Part shown: in pieces, positions 1-11,671 of the stretch
How positions within the stretch are numbered: the stretch's first letter is position 1
Layout of the letters: each line of letters opens with the position of its first letter
DNA from: Valencia hispanica
Taxonomy: Eukaryota; Chordata; Actinopteri; Cyprinodontiformes; Valenciidae
DNA: 64,000 bases
NCBI GenBank assembly: GCA_963556495.2
Contig: OY747710.1
Location: forward strand, 24,927,500 to 24,991,499
Direction of reading: 5' to 3'
Notes under the pieces: model-generated
The model's input: only the letters and a program-made list of their open reading frames with translations
What the model was told of the DNA's origin: nothing
Databases searched by the model: none
Translations under genes and position numbers: made by a program

Positions 1-238
1 TCTAACTATGAATAACTAGTTTCTACACCTTTTTATACCTAAAGGATTTAAAACATGCTTTAAATGAATTGTTAATTAATTTGCTGAGAGTAGATCATTC
101 TGCTCTAGATGTCAGCAGGTATGTTTTAGCTTTCTCCCAAGCTCAAGACTCTGTGCAACAGCGTCCTCTACTGGTGGCTTGTTTGTTTGCATCTTAGAGT
201 TTTTTCAGCCAGTTTTCTTGTTTATTTTTCTCTTGCAG

Positions 239-3200
239 GTGTAAATGGAAGCCCTCTTGGGTCTCCTCAAACCCCTCTGCCTCCTGCAGGTTCAGCCTGT
301 GTGTCTGGGGCTTCTTGCCCAGACTTCGGCTGTGGACAGGACGGAGTACGTTACTTCAGTGTGGTCTGGTGTAAAGCAAGCAAGAAGAAGCATAAGCGCT
401 GGGAAGGTGACGCAGTGCTGGTTGCGAAAGGACGAACAGTCGTACTCAAGGACATGGAGGGGAAGGATATTGGAAAGGGTGAGGCCCCTAATGCACCCTG
501 CTATTTTGTTTTCATTATATTGAGTAGAGAGAATACAAATTGAACTGAATGATGTCATTCTATATAATGTGTAAAAACAAAACAAAAAAAGAACTGAGGT
601 ACATTTTAATTTTAAGCATCAGCAGTAAGTAGAGGACAGCAGAAACTATCTTGTTTACCTTGAACGTTCTCTCTCTTTGTCATATTATGACAGCCGACCT
701 GTCTGGTTAGGTGGGTGGTTTGCAGTTGATTAGTTAGTTATCACAGTACAGGATATTGGTATATTTGCACATTTATTTTGTTGAAAATTTGAAAGCCATG
801 CAAAGTTTTCCATGTATTTTATAATATGGACTACTTTTTGTTGGCCTATCATATAAAATCCCTTTAAGTAGATAGAAATCTGGTGTTATAACATGACAAA
901 ATGTGAAAAATTTCAAGGCATTACAAGATTTTTGCAAGGCTCTTTAGATGATTTCACAGTAGTTTTGTGTGACCTACAGGTAGTGGCTACAAGGTGTCAG
1001 TGCTCACCTCACTGTCTGAGGGAGAGACCCTGATGATTGGAGGGAAGGAGATAGAGGTGATGGGCTTAATTTCTGCTGAGGACTTTGCCAAAGGTCGCTG
1101 TTTCCAGGAGGTTCAAACGGATCAATTGGAGTTGCACACAAAGGCTGCTCCGCCTCCCTCTCGCCGCTTTAACTCCAAACCTTTCTGCCCCCCGACACTG
1201 TTGGGCGGAGCAGGACATCCAGAAAATCAACCAAAAGTGGAACAAACCAGCAAACCTCGCCATGACCCGTTAGCTCCAGGTATGGTGGCTAAATCTGGAA
1301 CTTTAAGCTGCTGTCAGAGTTGCTCAAGATTTATTTTTGTTGGTCCACAGATGATGAGCGATTTCTGTGAAACCTCATGTCTTGTCAGCAATAAGAAGCA
1401 TGTGCATAGTTAATGATGTGACCTGGTGATCAAAGCATGTTTGTGTTGGGATGAATGTGAAGAACATTGACAGTATCTTTGTATTTTCATACCCAACAGT
1501 CAGCTGACTATCCGACAACGAATGTTTAATGCTTGACTCAGTCTGTGAATGCCCCCGACTTGTCAAATAATTGACTGAAATAATCAGATTATAGGGTGAA
1601 CTCAGCATATGCTGAGGTCAGTAAATATACATCAGTGACAATGGAGTGTCTGGGTAGTCTGGCATGAGATTAAGCGTCATTATGATCATTGCTACATTTG
1701 TGTATAGTTAGTGCTGTGTTGAGAAACATCGATTCTTATAAAAATTCCTAAAAAATAAATTTTGAAAATAAAAAATCTATGTAATCGTGTAACATTGTTG
1801 CACTTTTTACAGCTAGAATAGGAAGGAAAAGTCCAGATAGGCATTTTAAGGCTTAGGTCTGAAAGGGTTAATACGGTTTCCCCCGGTGAACTGTAACCCC
1901 ACCCAGTGTTGTTATTGAATTACAGGCATATAATTAACGTAACAGCTAAAAAAACAAAAACCTTTTTGATAGCACTGATCAGTATCAAATTGGAACAGAT
2001 TGCATTGGATCGTGATAATCGATTCTAACTCTTGAGAATCAGAATAGAATCTATTCTTGAAATTTGAATCTATAACCAGCTCTATTTGTGTAGTGCTTGC
2101 TTAAATGTCTTTGCAGTTGCACATATATATGTAGTTTATATGTCATTTATAAGTCAAGACGATCATGCCATTTAGATTTTTGATTTGTTCAAAATGATGG
2201 TGAATGAAATGTTAAATAAGGCATTTGTGTCACAAACGGGCAGTGACTACGAGGTGATTGTAGACAGATGATGCTGGAGCTTTATTCAGCTTCTCCTTCG
2301 TGTTCTAATGAAATGTGAGATATGTACTAGTGTGATGGGGGTGTTTAGTCTTGGGAGTTTGCGATTCTTGTTTTAAAAACCTGTTTTCGTAGGTGCACTA
2401 GTGATGCCGCGCCCCTCTTCCAACCACCAATGGCTTCATAACAAGTCAGGTCTTCCTGTGGTCGATGTGGTAGTTGACCCACACCTGACCACGAACCTGC
2501 GACCCCACCAGAGGGAGGGAATCATCTTCCTCTATGAGTGTGTTATGGGCATGAGGTAGGACTAATGTTCCTAATGTCAGTACCTAATAAATCTCTTCCT
2601 GAAATCTGGAAGAGTTATCATTGGCTTTATCAGGAGCTTTAAAGCATCATGTGCTTCAGAGCTGTAGGTCGTCACGGCGCCATCCTGGCTGATGAGATGG
2701 GGCTCGGGAAGACCCTGCAGAGTGTGGCGCTGTGCTGGACGCTGCTTAAGCAGGGACCTTACGGTGGGAAGCCAGTTGCGAAGCAGGTCCTTGTGGTTAC
2801 TCCCGGCAGCCTCGTGCAGAACTGGAAAGCAGAGTTTACCAAGTGGCTCGGCCGGGAACGGATCAGTGTCTTCACGGTGGATCAGGTCTGGATTTCAATT
2901 CCACAATTTAGAGAAAATGACAATCAGTTCATTCAATAAACCTCAATTATTTCTTCTCAGCTCTCATGAACTAAATCACCAACACTTAATGTTATTGTCG
3001 TCTGTCCAGGTCCACAGGATGGAGGAGTTTTTGTCGTCCCCTCTGCATAGTGTTCTTGTGATCAGCTATGAAATGCTTCTGCGGTGCCTGGAGCAGGTAA
3101 ATCCCATTCACTTTGTGTCACACTGCTAAACATGCAACTGATAGATAAACATGGAACCTTACTTACATTGCAGCAAAAGTGGTACTATTGTATAATAAAC

Positions 3201-6200
3201 AAAAAATGCAACTTGAAAATTAAGTATTTGAGGGTGGGAGGTTTGGTGTTTGGCTGCTGATGGATTTGTACTGCTGGGAGTGCACCCTTTTCCTTCTCCC
3301 TTATTGGGATGGCCCCTGAGATGGTTTTGGTGGGATGCTCTAGGTTTCATGCAGATTGATTACTGGGTGCTTGGATGGGTAGGTTCTGCATCCTGCCTGT
3401 GGATTTATGGGAGTGTGACCAACCTCGACTGGGGACTACCTGGCAACCTGGCTGGTTGGCTGACTTCTTGGCTGTTCTTTGGTTTCTGTGTAGGCTGCGC
3501 GTCAGCACATTGCAGTGCGCACAGTGCTGTTGATTATTGACAATTGCTGTCTTTGGGTGGTGGTGTTCACTGACTGTTTCCTCTTAGGGGGTGCTGGGAA
3601 CTGACCTGCTGGGTTTTTAATTGTCTTGTCTTTTTATCTACTTCTTATTTTCCCTCCCTCTTTCCATTTTTGTCTCTCTACAATTGCCACTCTGTGTTGG
3701 CTTGACATGATGCGGTCTATCATCCCTTTATTTAAACGAAGAACAAAAGTCCCCGCATATCTTTCTCGTAAAGCAAATCTGCCCTGACACTATAAGGGAA
3801 CCAGACTCGGCATAGTGTTTGCCTAAAGAATAAAATACAGATGGTGCTATGAGCAAGTGGCAAACCTTGACTTTGGAGGTCTGCTTGATTGGGTTCTAGA
3901 TGTCTTCCGTGGCTCTTTTACTACCATCTATCCGTCAAATCAGCTGAACAGTTGTGTTGTCACAATTGTTCACAGTCAGTTGAACAGTTGCTTGGAGATG
4001 CTCTCGTAGCCTTTACTTTTAACATGGCTGCCTACAATCTTCTTCCTCAGTTCCTCAGATAGGTCTCGCCTTTGCTTTCTCAGGTATACGTTCAGTGTGG
4101 CGCCCACAACAATAACAGACTAACCAGTTGCATCTTTGTTTACTTTAAATGGGTAAAATTACTGAGAGCTTCAAGACGCCTCATAGAAATTAAGTAATGT
4201 AAGGGTTAATTGTTACCTTTCTGATACCAACAAACCTGCCCAAACTATGTAAGCTTATCTTTGTTAAAAAACAAATCAAGACATCTTTTTTCCAATTTCA
4301 TTTGTTTATTTTATCACACACTGACAGCTGTCTTTCACCTTTATCTTTTCAGATCCAGAAAGTGGAGTTTAGTCTCATAATTTGCGATGAGGGTCACAGA
4401 CTCAAGAACAGCAGCATCAAAACATCCTCTGCCCTCTGCAGCCTCAGCTGTAATCGCAGAGTCATACTCACAGGTGCACACTTGCTTGAGTCTGAATGAA
4501 GACTGACTGATGAGAATAACCTTTGGCAATGATGTGAATGATGTTTTCCTTTGATTATTTTTAAGGGACGCCAGTACAAAACGACCTGCAGGAATTCTAC
4601 GCCATTATAGAGTTTGTTAACCCAGGGATTCTTGGTTCGACAACTGCTTATAGAAAAGTGTATGAAGAACCAATTCTACGCTCCAGACAGCCATCCTGCT
4701 CTGAGGTAATGCAATTCCTTCTGACTTCTATCGTTCTTCCTTACTGCAGGGTTCCTACACAGTCTGAAAAGTATGGAAGATATGGAAAAAGAAAGGAGGG
4801 GGAAATGTTAGTATTTTCCAGATTGTTTACAGTTTTTTTCCCAGCTGAACGTCTACAGGACAAATATCTGGATTTTGCTGAATTAAAGTTTTCCATTTCA
4901 GAAAGGGTTTATTACCATATGTGTGAACAGGTTCACAACATTAGGAAATTGCTGCGGTACTTTGTCCAAACATAGGAAAAACACTTCTAACCATGAAAAT
5001 AAATAAAAAGGCTAATATTACTGACTAAAAAAACCTACAGAAGCTTTTATACCTCTCTAAAAGCTTCATGTTGACAAGAAGGATTCCTGGGATTTTTATG
5101 CAACAAACGAGTTAGCAGGTGGGAGTTTTTTAGTGTTTATTATTCCATCTATTGATATGTCCAACCTGGGATCGATCCATCCATCCATCCATCCATCTCC
5201 TTTCAGTGTAGGTCGATTCTATTCAGACGATTGCAGAAACCGCTGCTATAATTTCATAGTTTATTTAGTATTGACATAAAATCGACCACAAACGGCTGAT
5301 GATTCTTGAAATCTGAGTCTAAAAGTATAGGAAATATGTTGCTGTTTCTGGTTTAGTCTATTTATATAAAAGGTTTTAACGTTGGTCTTCCTCTGCAGGA
5401 AGAGAGAGTTATGGGGGAACAGCGTGCTGCTGAACTCTCACGTCTTACCGGCATGTTCATTCTGAGGCGGACACAGGAGATCATCAACCGCTACTTACCA
5501 CCTCGTCTGGACTGGACATTGTTCTGCACGCCGTCCGCTCTGCAGCAGAAGCTGTACAAACATCTCCTCTGCCACCATGTCTTCAGAGCCTGCCTTCAGG
5601 GCTTCACTCAAGGCAGCGCACACCTGGGCTGCATCACTGCGCTGAAGAAGCTCTGCAACCATCCCGCTTTGCTCCACGTCGCTGTCAAGGTTACTTTTAC
5701 CTATAAGTCAGAAGGGGAGGGAAACCTACAACGGAGTATTAGGGCCATTGTAGACAAAAGAAAAATTTTTCCGAGTAAATTTATGCCCAAAAAACTTATT
5801 TTCCAGAAAAATCTTGAAAATTCTCTGATTTAGAAAAGTCGAAAATTTGCAAGATAAAACTTTTCATGATTAAAAGCATAAATGTTCGATATTTAAACTA
5901 AGATATTTTCTGACATTGTAAACTCAGACATTTGCCAGAAAAAACTCCTAAATATATCAGGAAAAAAAACTCTGAAGTTTGTTGAAGGTCTAATCTTTCC
6001 GACAGAAAAGGCAGTCCTATAAGTTTTAACTCCTGATTTGTGTTAAATTTACGAGATGCACATCTGGATATTTTCAAAAGCGTAACTGGTTCATGCGTCT
6101 CTTTTCCTGGGTTAGAACGACTTCTCCTAGATGCAGATGAGGCCATGAACGCCTCGAACGAGAGAGACTGTGAAGAGAAGCTGCAACATGATGCATCGAC

Positions 6201-9061
6201 TAGCCTAGGTTTCACTGAGCGCTGTGCTAGTGTGTAACTTTAGTTATTGCAACATGATAAGGCCTAGGCTTCTTGACGCAGTCATTTTCCAGCCTCTTCC
6301 TCAGTCTCTCCCGTTCGAGTCAAGTCTGAACCTGGGAGAAATCGTTCTGATCCGGGAAAAGAGCCGCATGTGGCCACCAGTTGCTCTTCTAAAATTTTCA
6401 GATGCACATGTTGTCAATTTAACACTTAAATCTTATAGGACTGGTGGAAACTGATTTAAAATCTCAACAAACTTCTGTTTTTTTCTGATAAATGTATGAG
6501 GTTTTTATCTTCAAAAAGTCTTGACTGTACAATGTCAGGAAATATCTGTTTAAAAAAATGTTCAAAAATGTATGCTTTTAATCATGACAATTTCAGAGTT
6601 TTCTCTCGCAAATTTACGACTTTTCGACAACGGAGAATTGCAGAGTTTTCCTTAAAAATATGTGAAATTAATAAAAAAAATTCTGAGCTTTTTGGCGAAA
6701 ATTTCCTAAAACTTTTTTTTCCTTTTATCTACAATGGCCCTAAAACTCCCTCGTAGAAACCTGTATCTCTATGGAGACTTGCATTACGGTTCGTGCTGCA
6801 ACCAGAGGCTCCATAGGGTAGCATTTTAGTTAACTCTTAGCTCTGTGTCTTGTACATGTCACGAAATTAGCCTGAAGTGCTGCTCTTCTTGCAGGAAAGA
6901 ACAGACCACGGTTCAGTGGAGAGTTCTTTATACGATGGTCTCGCAGATCTCTTCCCAGAATCCTATTCACCTAACACCTCTGACTCTGGGAAACTTTTAG
7001 TTCTCTCTGACCTGCTGAGTGCCATCAGACAGCTCAGCCCTTCAGACAGGTGTGTAGCTTCTGTCCCTTTACCTGAACATCTACACTGTGTGCTAACCTG
7101 GCGTGTTCCTGCAGGGTGGTCCTGGTGTCAAACTACACTCAGACTTTGGACTTGCTTCAGGACCTGTGCGTACATGCCGGTTACACGTTCTGTCGGCTCG
7201 ATGGTCAGACGCCCACGAGCCAGCGGCAGCGACTGGTGGACGGCTTCAACAGCCCCTACTCCCAGAGCTTTCTGTTTCTGCTGAGCTCAAAAGCAGGCGG
7301 GGTTGGACTTAATCTGATCGGAGCGTCCCACCTGGTGCTATACGACATCGACTGGAACCCCGCCAATGACATTCAGGTGAGATTCCCGCAGTCACAGATA
7401 TGCAAAAACATGAAACATTTTAACACTCATTAAAACACATGTTGATTTTAGTGTTTTCTTCACCAGCTTTATATTCAAAGAACGGGTTTTGGTTGTTTTT
7501 ATTAGATTTAAAGGGTTTCTGAAAGCTGACATTGAATCAGTTTTGTGATGTTTTCTGATTTTTAGCTTGATATTCTGTGTGGTTGTATGCTCTCAGTTTT
7601 AGGATTTGTTAATAATAGATGACGGTTAGCAGTGAAGCATATTTATAGTCACTAGATGGTGCTGCATTTTCAGTTCAATCCCTCTACATTTACTCTCTCT
7701 GTTTAGGCCATGGCTCGAGTATGGAGAGATGGACAGAAAAAGACGGTGCACATTTACCGTCTCCTCACTGCAGGCGAGAATATAAAAATACTTCTAATCA
7801 GGCCAGATGTTTGTTGAAATCCTCACTGATTAGAAGTTTTATGTGCAAACCTATCTTATTTCCTCTCAGGCACTATTGAGGAGCGTATATTTCAGAGACA
7901 GGTGTCCAAACAGGGGCTGTCGGGGACTGTGGTTGACTTGGGAAAAGCGGCAGAACACACGAGTTTCTCCACCAGCGAGCTGCGAGATCTTTTCAGCCTG
8001 ACGGACACGCCGTGCTTGACTCACGATCTGCTGAGCTGTAGCTGCAGCATGGACGGGTCGGTCAATGGTAGGCCCGACTCTCAGTCCTAGAACCATATAT
8101 AACAACAGTTACAGTCCCTGGCAAAAATATTCATACCTCTTCAACTTTTTGATGTTTCAGCAAAAAAATTTCCAACAATTTTTTAATTTATTTTTTTGGG
8201 GGATTTTATGTTACACCAACACAAAATAGCTCATAATTATGAGGTGGAACGAAGATATCTGATTTTTATTGCAAATGTGGCAAGCATTTGTATTCAGCAA
8301 GGTCGGGGTGAAAGTTAGGTAGTGTTAACCTGAAAGGCCAGACAAGAAGAGCATTAATAATAAGAGAAGCAGCCAAGAGGCCCATGGTAACTCTGGAAGA
8401 GCTGCAACATCCACAGCTCAGGTGGAAGAACCCGTATTTTTAATCATTAATTCTATCAATTCTAAGTTTCTTTTTAGTACAGTTGCCAAACTTACACAGT
8501 CATAGCTCTCATAGCCCCCATTTTAGATATGATGAAGCAATCCTTAGTAAATGGATACATACCACAGTATTTTAAGGATGCTATAATTAAACCTTTACTT
8601 AAAAAACCATCCCTCGATCAAGATGACTTAATAAATTACAGACCTATATCTGATCTTCCTTTCTTATCCAAAATCCTTGAGAAAATTGTTGCTAATCAAG
8701 TCTGTGAGCATCTAAATAGTAACGACCTGTTTGAAGAGTTTCAGTCAGGTTTTAGAGCTCATCATAGCACTGAAACAGCACTGGTGAAGGTTACTAATGA
8801 TATTCTCTTGGCCTCAGATAATGGAGTTGTGTCTGTTCTGGTTTTGTTAGATCTCAGTGCTGCTTTTGACACAGTCGATCATAAAATTCTCTTAGAAAGG
8901 CTTGAACATGTTGCAGGGATCAAAGGAACAGCACTAGGCTGGTTTAAATCATATTTGTCTGATATATTCCAGTTTGTTCATGTAAATGATCAATCTTCTT
9001 TAGACTCAAGGGTTACTTGTGGAGTTCCACAGGGTTCTAGGGTTCTGTGCTTGGACACATG

Positions 9062-9100
<39 letters not shown>

Positions 9101-11561
9101 CTAGAATATTGCTAAAATCAGGAGTGATGCTGAGAAACTAGTCCATGCATTTGTTACCTCAAGGCTGGACTACTGTAATGCTTTACTATCAAGAAGTCCA
9201 CAAAATGCCATTAAAAGCCTTCAGTTTATCCAAAAAGCTGCAGCAAGAGTTCTGTTGAATATTAAAGGGGTTAGATGCAATTTTATTTTTTTAAAGATTT
9301 TTTATCCCACGTTTTTTCCCCATTATTTATCACCCAGTGCTCCTACCTAGTTCCAGTCCTGGGGTTCCACTCTCCCTCTGCCAGCCACAGGAGGGCCCCA
9401 CACTGAAACCCAGGCCTCCTTCATGCTTGGGCAGTGAGCAGGCCCTATTTTTCACCTGACAGGGTGGGGTTTCCCTGGCTGGACGTAGCGTGTGGAAGGA
9501 TCACATTATTCCACCCAGATCCTCCCCAACCCTTCAGGCGCCCCGACCAGCCAGGAGGAGGCAGTATATAGCCCCAGGACTAGTGCATGTTTTTGTGGGA
9601 GTAGCTCACATTAGCTGCTCAAGGGAACATGGGGAGAACATGCAAACTCCACACAGAAAGGCCCTTTCGCCAACCCCACCCAGGGTGTGGGTGCCGATGA
9701 TGCGGGGGAACAAAGACACCCTCAGCACCCACAGCGTCCCCGGCGGTAATTGAACCCAGGACCTTCTAGCTGTGAGGTGAGCCGCTCTACCAGCTGCGCC
9801 ACCTTGCAACTGACTGTAGCCAAAGCGCGATAGGCGGTGCTAGAATTTCCAGGAATGTCCCTCTTTGGCGAATGTATTTCAAAGATGGAGGCTCAACATG
9901 GTTTCAGCCATTCGCACGACTCGCTCGTATGTATTCTGAATAGCAGATTCTACACTTATGAGAATACTTTCATTAGTAGGTGGAAGTAATTACACAAGAA
10001 TGAGCACATATTTTTGAAAGAACAAATGGTTCAAAAAAATACACAATGTAGCTTTAAGTTCCTCCTTCTTACATACAAAGGCTTTAATAATCAGCTCCGT
10101 CATACATCAGAGATCTGATTGTTCCATGTGTTCCTAACAGAGCACTTCGCTCTCAGACTGCAGGTTTACTTGTAGTTCCTAGGATTTCCAAAAGTAGAAT
10201 GGTAGGCAGATCTTTTAGTTATCAGTCTCCTCTCCTGTGGAACCAGCTCCCAGCTTTAGTCCGTGAGGCAGACACTCTGTTTACTTTTAAGGCCAGGCTT
10301 AAAACTTTCCGTTTTGATAAAGCTTATAGTTAGAGTGGCTAAGGTCATCCTGAGCTATCTTTGAAGTTATGCTGCTATAGGCTTAGACTGCTGGAGGACA
10401 GACTAACCACTTTTCTTCACTCTGCTACTTTTCTTTTCTACTACTCTCCAGTTGCATTATTTGCTGTTATTTCAACTGTTACCTTATGTTTTCTCTTAGT
10501 GTTTTTCTTCCCATAGAAGCTACACCTGGTCTGGTATCCTGCTCAGCTGTGATGCCTTGTTGGAGGGGGGCATTGGCTGGGATGACGCTCCCAGTAGCTG
10601 AACATTCTCCCTCTCCCGTCCTCAACTTTTTACTTTGTTTAATATAGAAAGTAGTCTTACATCAGTTCTTCTGTTCTTTCTGTCTCTGCTCTGTCTTCTC
10701 AAACCCCCAGACGGTCGTGGCAGATCGCCGCTCATACTGAGCCGGGTTCTGCTGGAGGTTTCTTCCAGTTAAAGGGGAGTTTTTCCTCTCCACTGTCGCT
10801 ACATGCTTGCTCAGTATGAGAGGTTGCTATGAAGTCAACAACACAAAGCAGGCGACTGTCTACTGTTGCTACACGTTCGTCCAGGAGGAGTGAATGCTGC
10901 AAGTCAATGACTCGATGCAATCTGCTGGGATTCCTTAGATGGAAAACTTTTAAATTGATTGCGATGTATTTATGATTGAATTGAAATGACTTGTAAAAGT
11001 GCCTTGATATGACGTGTTATGAATTGGCGCTATTTAAATAAATTGAATTGAATTAAAGCAGGGAGAGGAAAGCTGGTCAGGGTTGATGGGGAAGGGGTGG
11101 ATGTTAATAGAGGACAGTCAAAAAAGAAATTGCAAATGCAAGCCACACTTTTAAGATGTTTGTGTGTACAAAGTATGGAAACCTCCTCAGTACTTTGTTG
11201 GCTTATAAAAAAAGTAAAACGTTGGAAGTTTGTGGTTGTAACAAAATGCAGAAACGTCGGAGGAGCGTGAATACTTTTGGGAGCTGTCGGCTCACTGCTT
11301 TTTGAACCCATTCCCTCGCTCTTCTCTTCTTTCTCAGACGTAGAGGCGGAGGAGGGGGAGCATGTTTCTGACAGGCCTTGCCAGCTTGGTCGTCAGGGCG
11401 ACCGCAGGAGGACGGCACAGAAGCATCTCAGCATGTCGGAGCTCATGCAGTGGAGACACTTCTCCGGTGACACACACACCTTCTCAGACCCTTACCTCGA
11501 TCACGCACGAAGCCACATCTCCTTCGCCTTCCAGACCACCATCTCCCACTCAGCCCAGTGA
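239..11561 (+). CDS. rad54b: RAD54B, DNA repair and recombination translocase (5' part outside window)
   Basis: Coding exons: 239-478, 980-1279, 2393-2555, 2660-2885, 3010-3096, 4353-4473, 4566-4705, 5399-5689, 6895-7049, 7115-7376, 7707-7773, 7870-8067 and 11338-11561 (TGA 11559-11561). They join in frame to 823 residues; human RAD54B has about 910, so roughly 90 N-terminal residues lie upstream. Seen: [21 protein letters not shown] near the start, Walker A DEMGLGKT in exon 2660-2885, [10 protein letters not shown] (DEGH box), ILTGTPVQND spanning 4473/4566, [13 protein letters not shown], and helicase C-terminal motifs [13 protein letters not shown] and [10 protein letters not shown]. Known role: SWI2/SNF2 ATPase of the nucleus that works with RAD51/DMC1 in homologous recombination. 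The exon at 2660 starts at the CAG ending 2659, because the TAG at 2667 would break the frame. Intron 7774-7869 has a GC donor. The last intron (3.3 kb) is filled with transposons. RAD54L is excluded by the N-terminal block and the synteny. Confidence 0.95.
1615..2100 (+). mobile_element. hAT-like non-autonomous element, decayed (copy 1)
   Basis: This AT-rich stretch in the rad54b intron before exon 2393-2555 contains 'gctgtgttgagaaacatcg' near its left side and repeated ATCGATTCT/AGAATC motifs on the right. Its middle (about 1795-1960) matches, in reverse complement, the sequence on both sides of the insertion at 31612-32323 in cdh17. The two are thus copies of one repeat family. It has no coding potential. 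The class is inferred from terminal style only. Confidence 0.5.
3210..3720 (+). repeat. GT-rich then pyrimidine-rich intronic repeat, unclassified
   Basis: This part of a rad54b intron goes from a G/T-rich stretch ('gggtgggaggtttggtg' near 3230) to a TTTTCCCTCCCTCTTTCC-type tract at 3640-3680. The layout resembles the GC-rich block ending in a pyrimidine tract at 49.1-50.4 kb, and this may be a decayed relative. The open frames across it look accidental. Confidence 0.3.
5173..5201 (+). repeat. ATCC tetranucleotide microsatellite
   Basis: Tandem ATCC/CATC units in a rad54b intron. Similar tracts recur near 15409-15433 and 19385-19560. Confidence 0.8.
5726..6756. mobile_element. Foldback (long inverted repeat) DNA element in rad54b intron
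   Basis: The ends are inverted copies: the left reads CTACAACGGAGTATTAGGGC and the right, reverse-complemented, reads CTACGAGGGAGTTTTAGGGC, followed by CATTGTAGA on both sides. The homology continues inward. For example 'catgattaaaagcata' at 5867-5882 pairs with 'tatgcttttaatcatg' near 6570-6585, and 'aacgagagagactg' near 6158 pairs with 'cagtctctcccgtt' near 6301. Nearly the whole element is thus an imperfect palindrome centred near 6240. The flanks share GAAACC(T) at 5721-5727 and 6756-6762, a probable target duplication. The frames inside it have no recognisable product. I cannot assign a superfamily. Confidence 0.75.
7774..7869 (+). other. GC-AG intron in rad54b
   Basis: This 96-base intron separates the exon ending LLTAG from the exon starting TIEERIF. 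The protein frame fixes the junction: CAG|GC at the donor and CAG|GC at the acceptor. The tied bases allow small shifts, but no nearby GT keeps the reading frame. The donor is therefore GC followed by GAGA, a weak match to the usual GC-donor context. A sequencing error cannot be excluded. Confidence 0.75.
9066..9097. repeat. TA dinucleotide microsatellite
   Basis: About 16 TA units inside the L2-like reverse transcriptase frame, ending the open frame. Confidence 0.9.
9290..9808 (-). mobile_element. tRNA-derived SINE-like repeat inserted in the LINE
   Basis: Read on the minus strand from about 9808, the sequence starts GGTGGCGCAGCTGGTAGAGC. It contains TGGCGCAGCTGG, a full match to the RNA polymerase III A-box consensus, and about 50 bases later GGTTCAATTACC, an eroded B box. 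The rest is the GC-rich body, including 'tttgcatgttctcccc', a motif common in fish dispersed repeats. The exact ends are uncertain. The segment between it and the resumed LINE (9809-10053) is unidentified. Confidence 0.65.
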
Positions 11562-11665
11562 ACACATGAGCTGTGTGCAGACAGATTTCCACACCCTTAC
11601 AGCTTCCAACTGTATGCACTTCTAAACTGTTTTACGTTAAAGTAACTAACTGTTATAATTCATAA

Positions 11666-11671
11666 AATAAA
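11666..11671 (+). other. Polyadenylation signal of rad54b
   Basis: AATAAA lies 105 bases after the stop codon. An A-run beginning about 9 bases further on is genomic, so the exact cleavage point cannot be read. The implied 3' UTR is short, about 120 bases. Confidence 0.6.

Larger units (their letters stand above)
8431..11055 (+). mobile_element. L2-like LINE, 5'-truncated and interrupted
   Basis: The frame at 8529-9104 encodes reverse transcriptase blocks: [52 protein letters not shown] and CGVPQGS. A TA microsatellite (9066-9097) interrupts it just before the region that would hold YADD. Another part (9115-9270) encodes [15 protein letters not shown] sequence. The end of the RT region resumes at about 10053 ([27 protein letters not shown]). 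The 3' tail has the short AATTG-type tandem typical of these fish LINEs (11038-11055). A SINE-like piece and an unidentified segment occupy about 9262-10053. The element cannot be functional. Confidence 0.85.
8112..11286 (+). mobile_element. Tc1-like element, decayed and split by a LINE insertion
   Basis: The left end starts CAGTCCCTGGCAAAAATATT after a TA. The right end reads, in reverse complement, CAGCTCCCAAAAGTATTCAC. Remnants of Tc1 transposase lie on the plus strand: about 8330-8430 encodes an eroded [18 protein letters not shown] stretch, and 11060-11110 an eroded [18 protein letters not shown] stretch. Everything between about 8431 and 11055 is later insertion. The transposase is dead. 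Confidence 0.7.

Noticed and set aside
2692..3129. 145-codon frame overlapping the rad54b Walker A exon
   Set aside because: Wrong phase. The +1 frame encodes DEMGLGKT and joins its neighbours.
3250..3540. 96-codon plus frame rich in Gly and Trp in a rad54b intron
   Set aside because: It lies in a G/T-rich intronic repeat and would not fit the rad54b frame or any splice pair.
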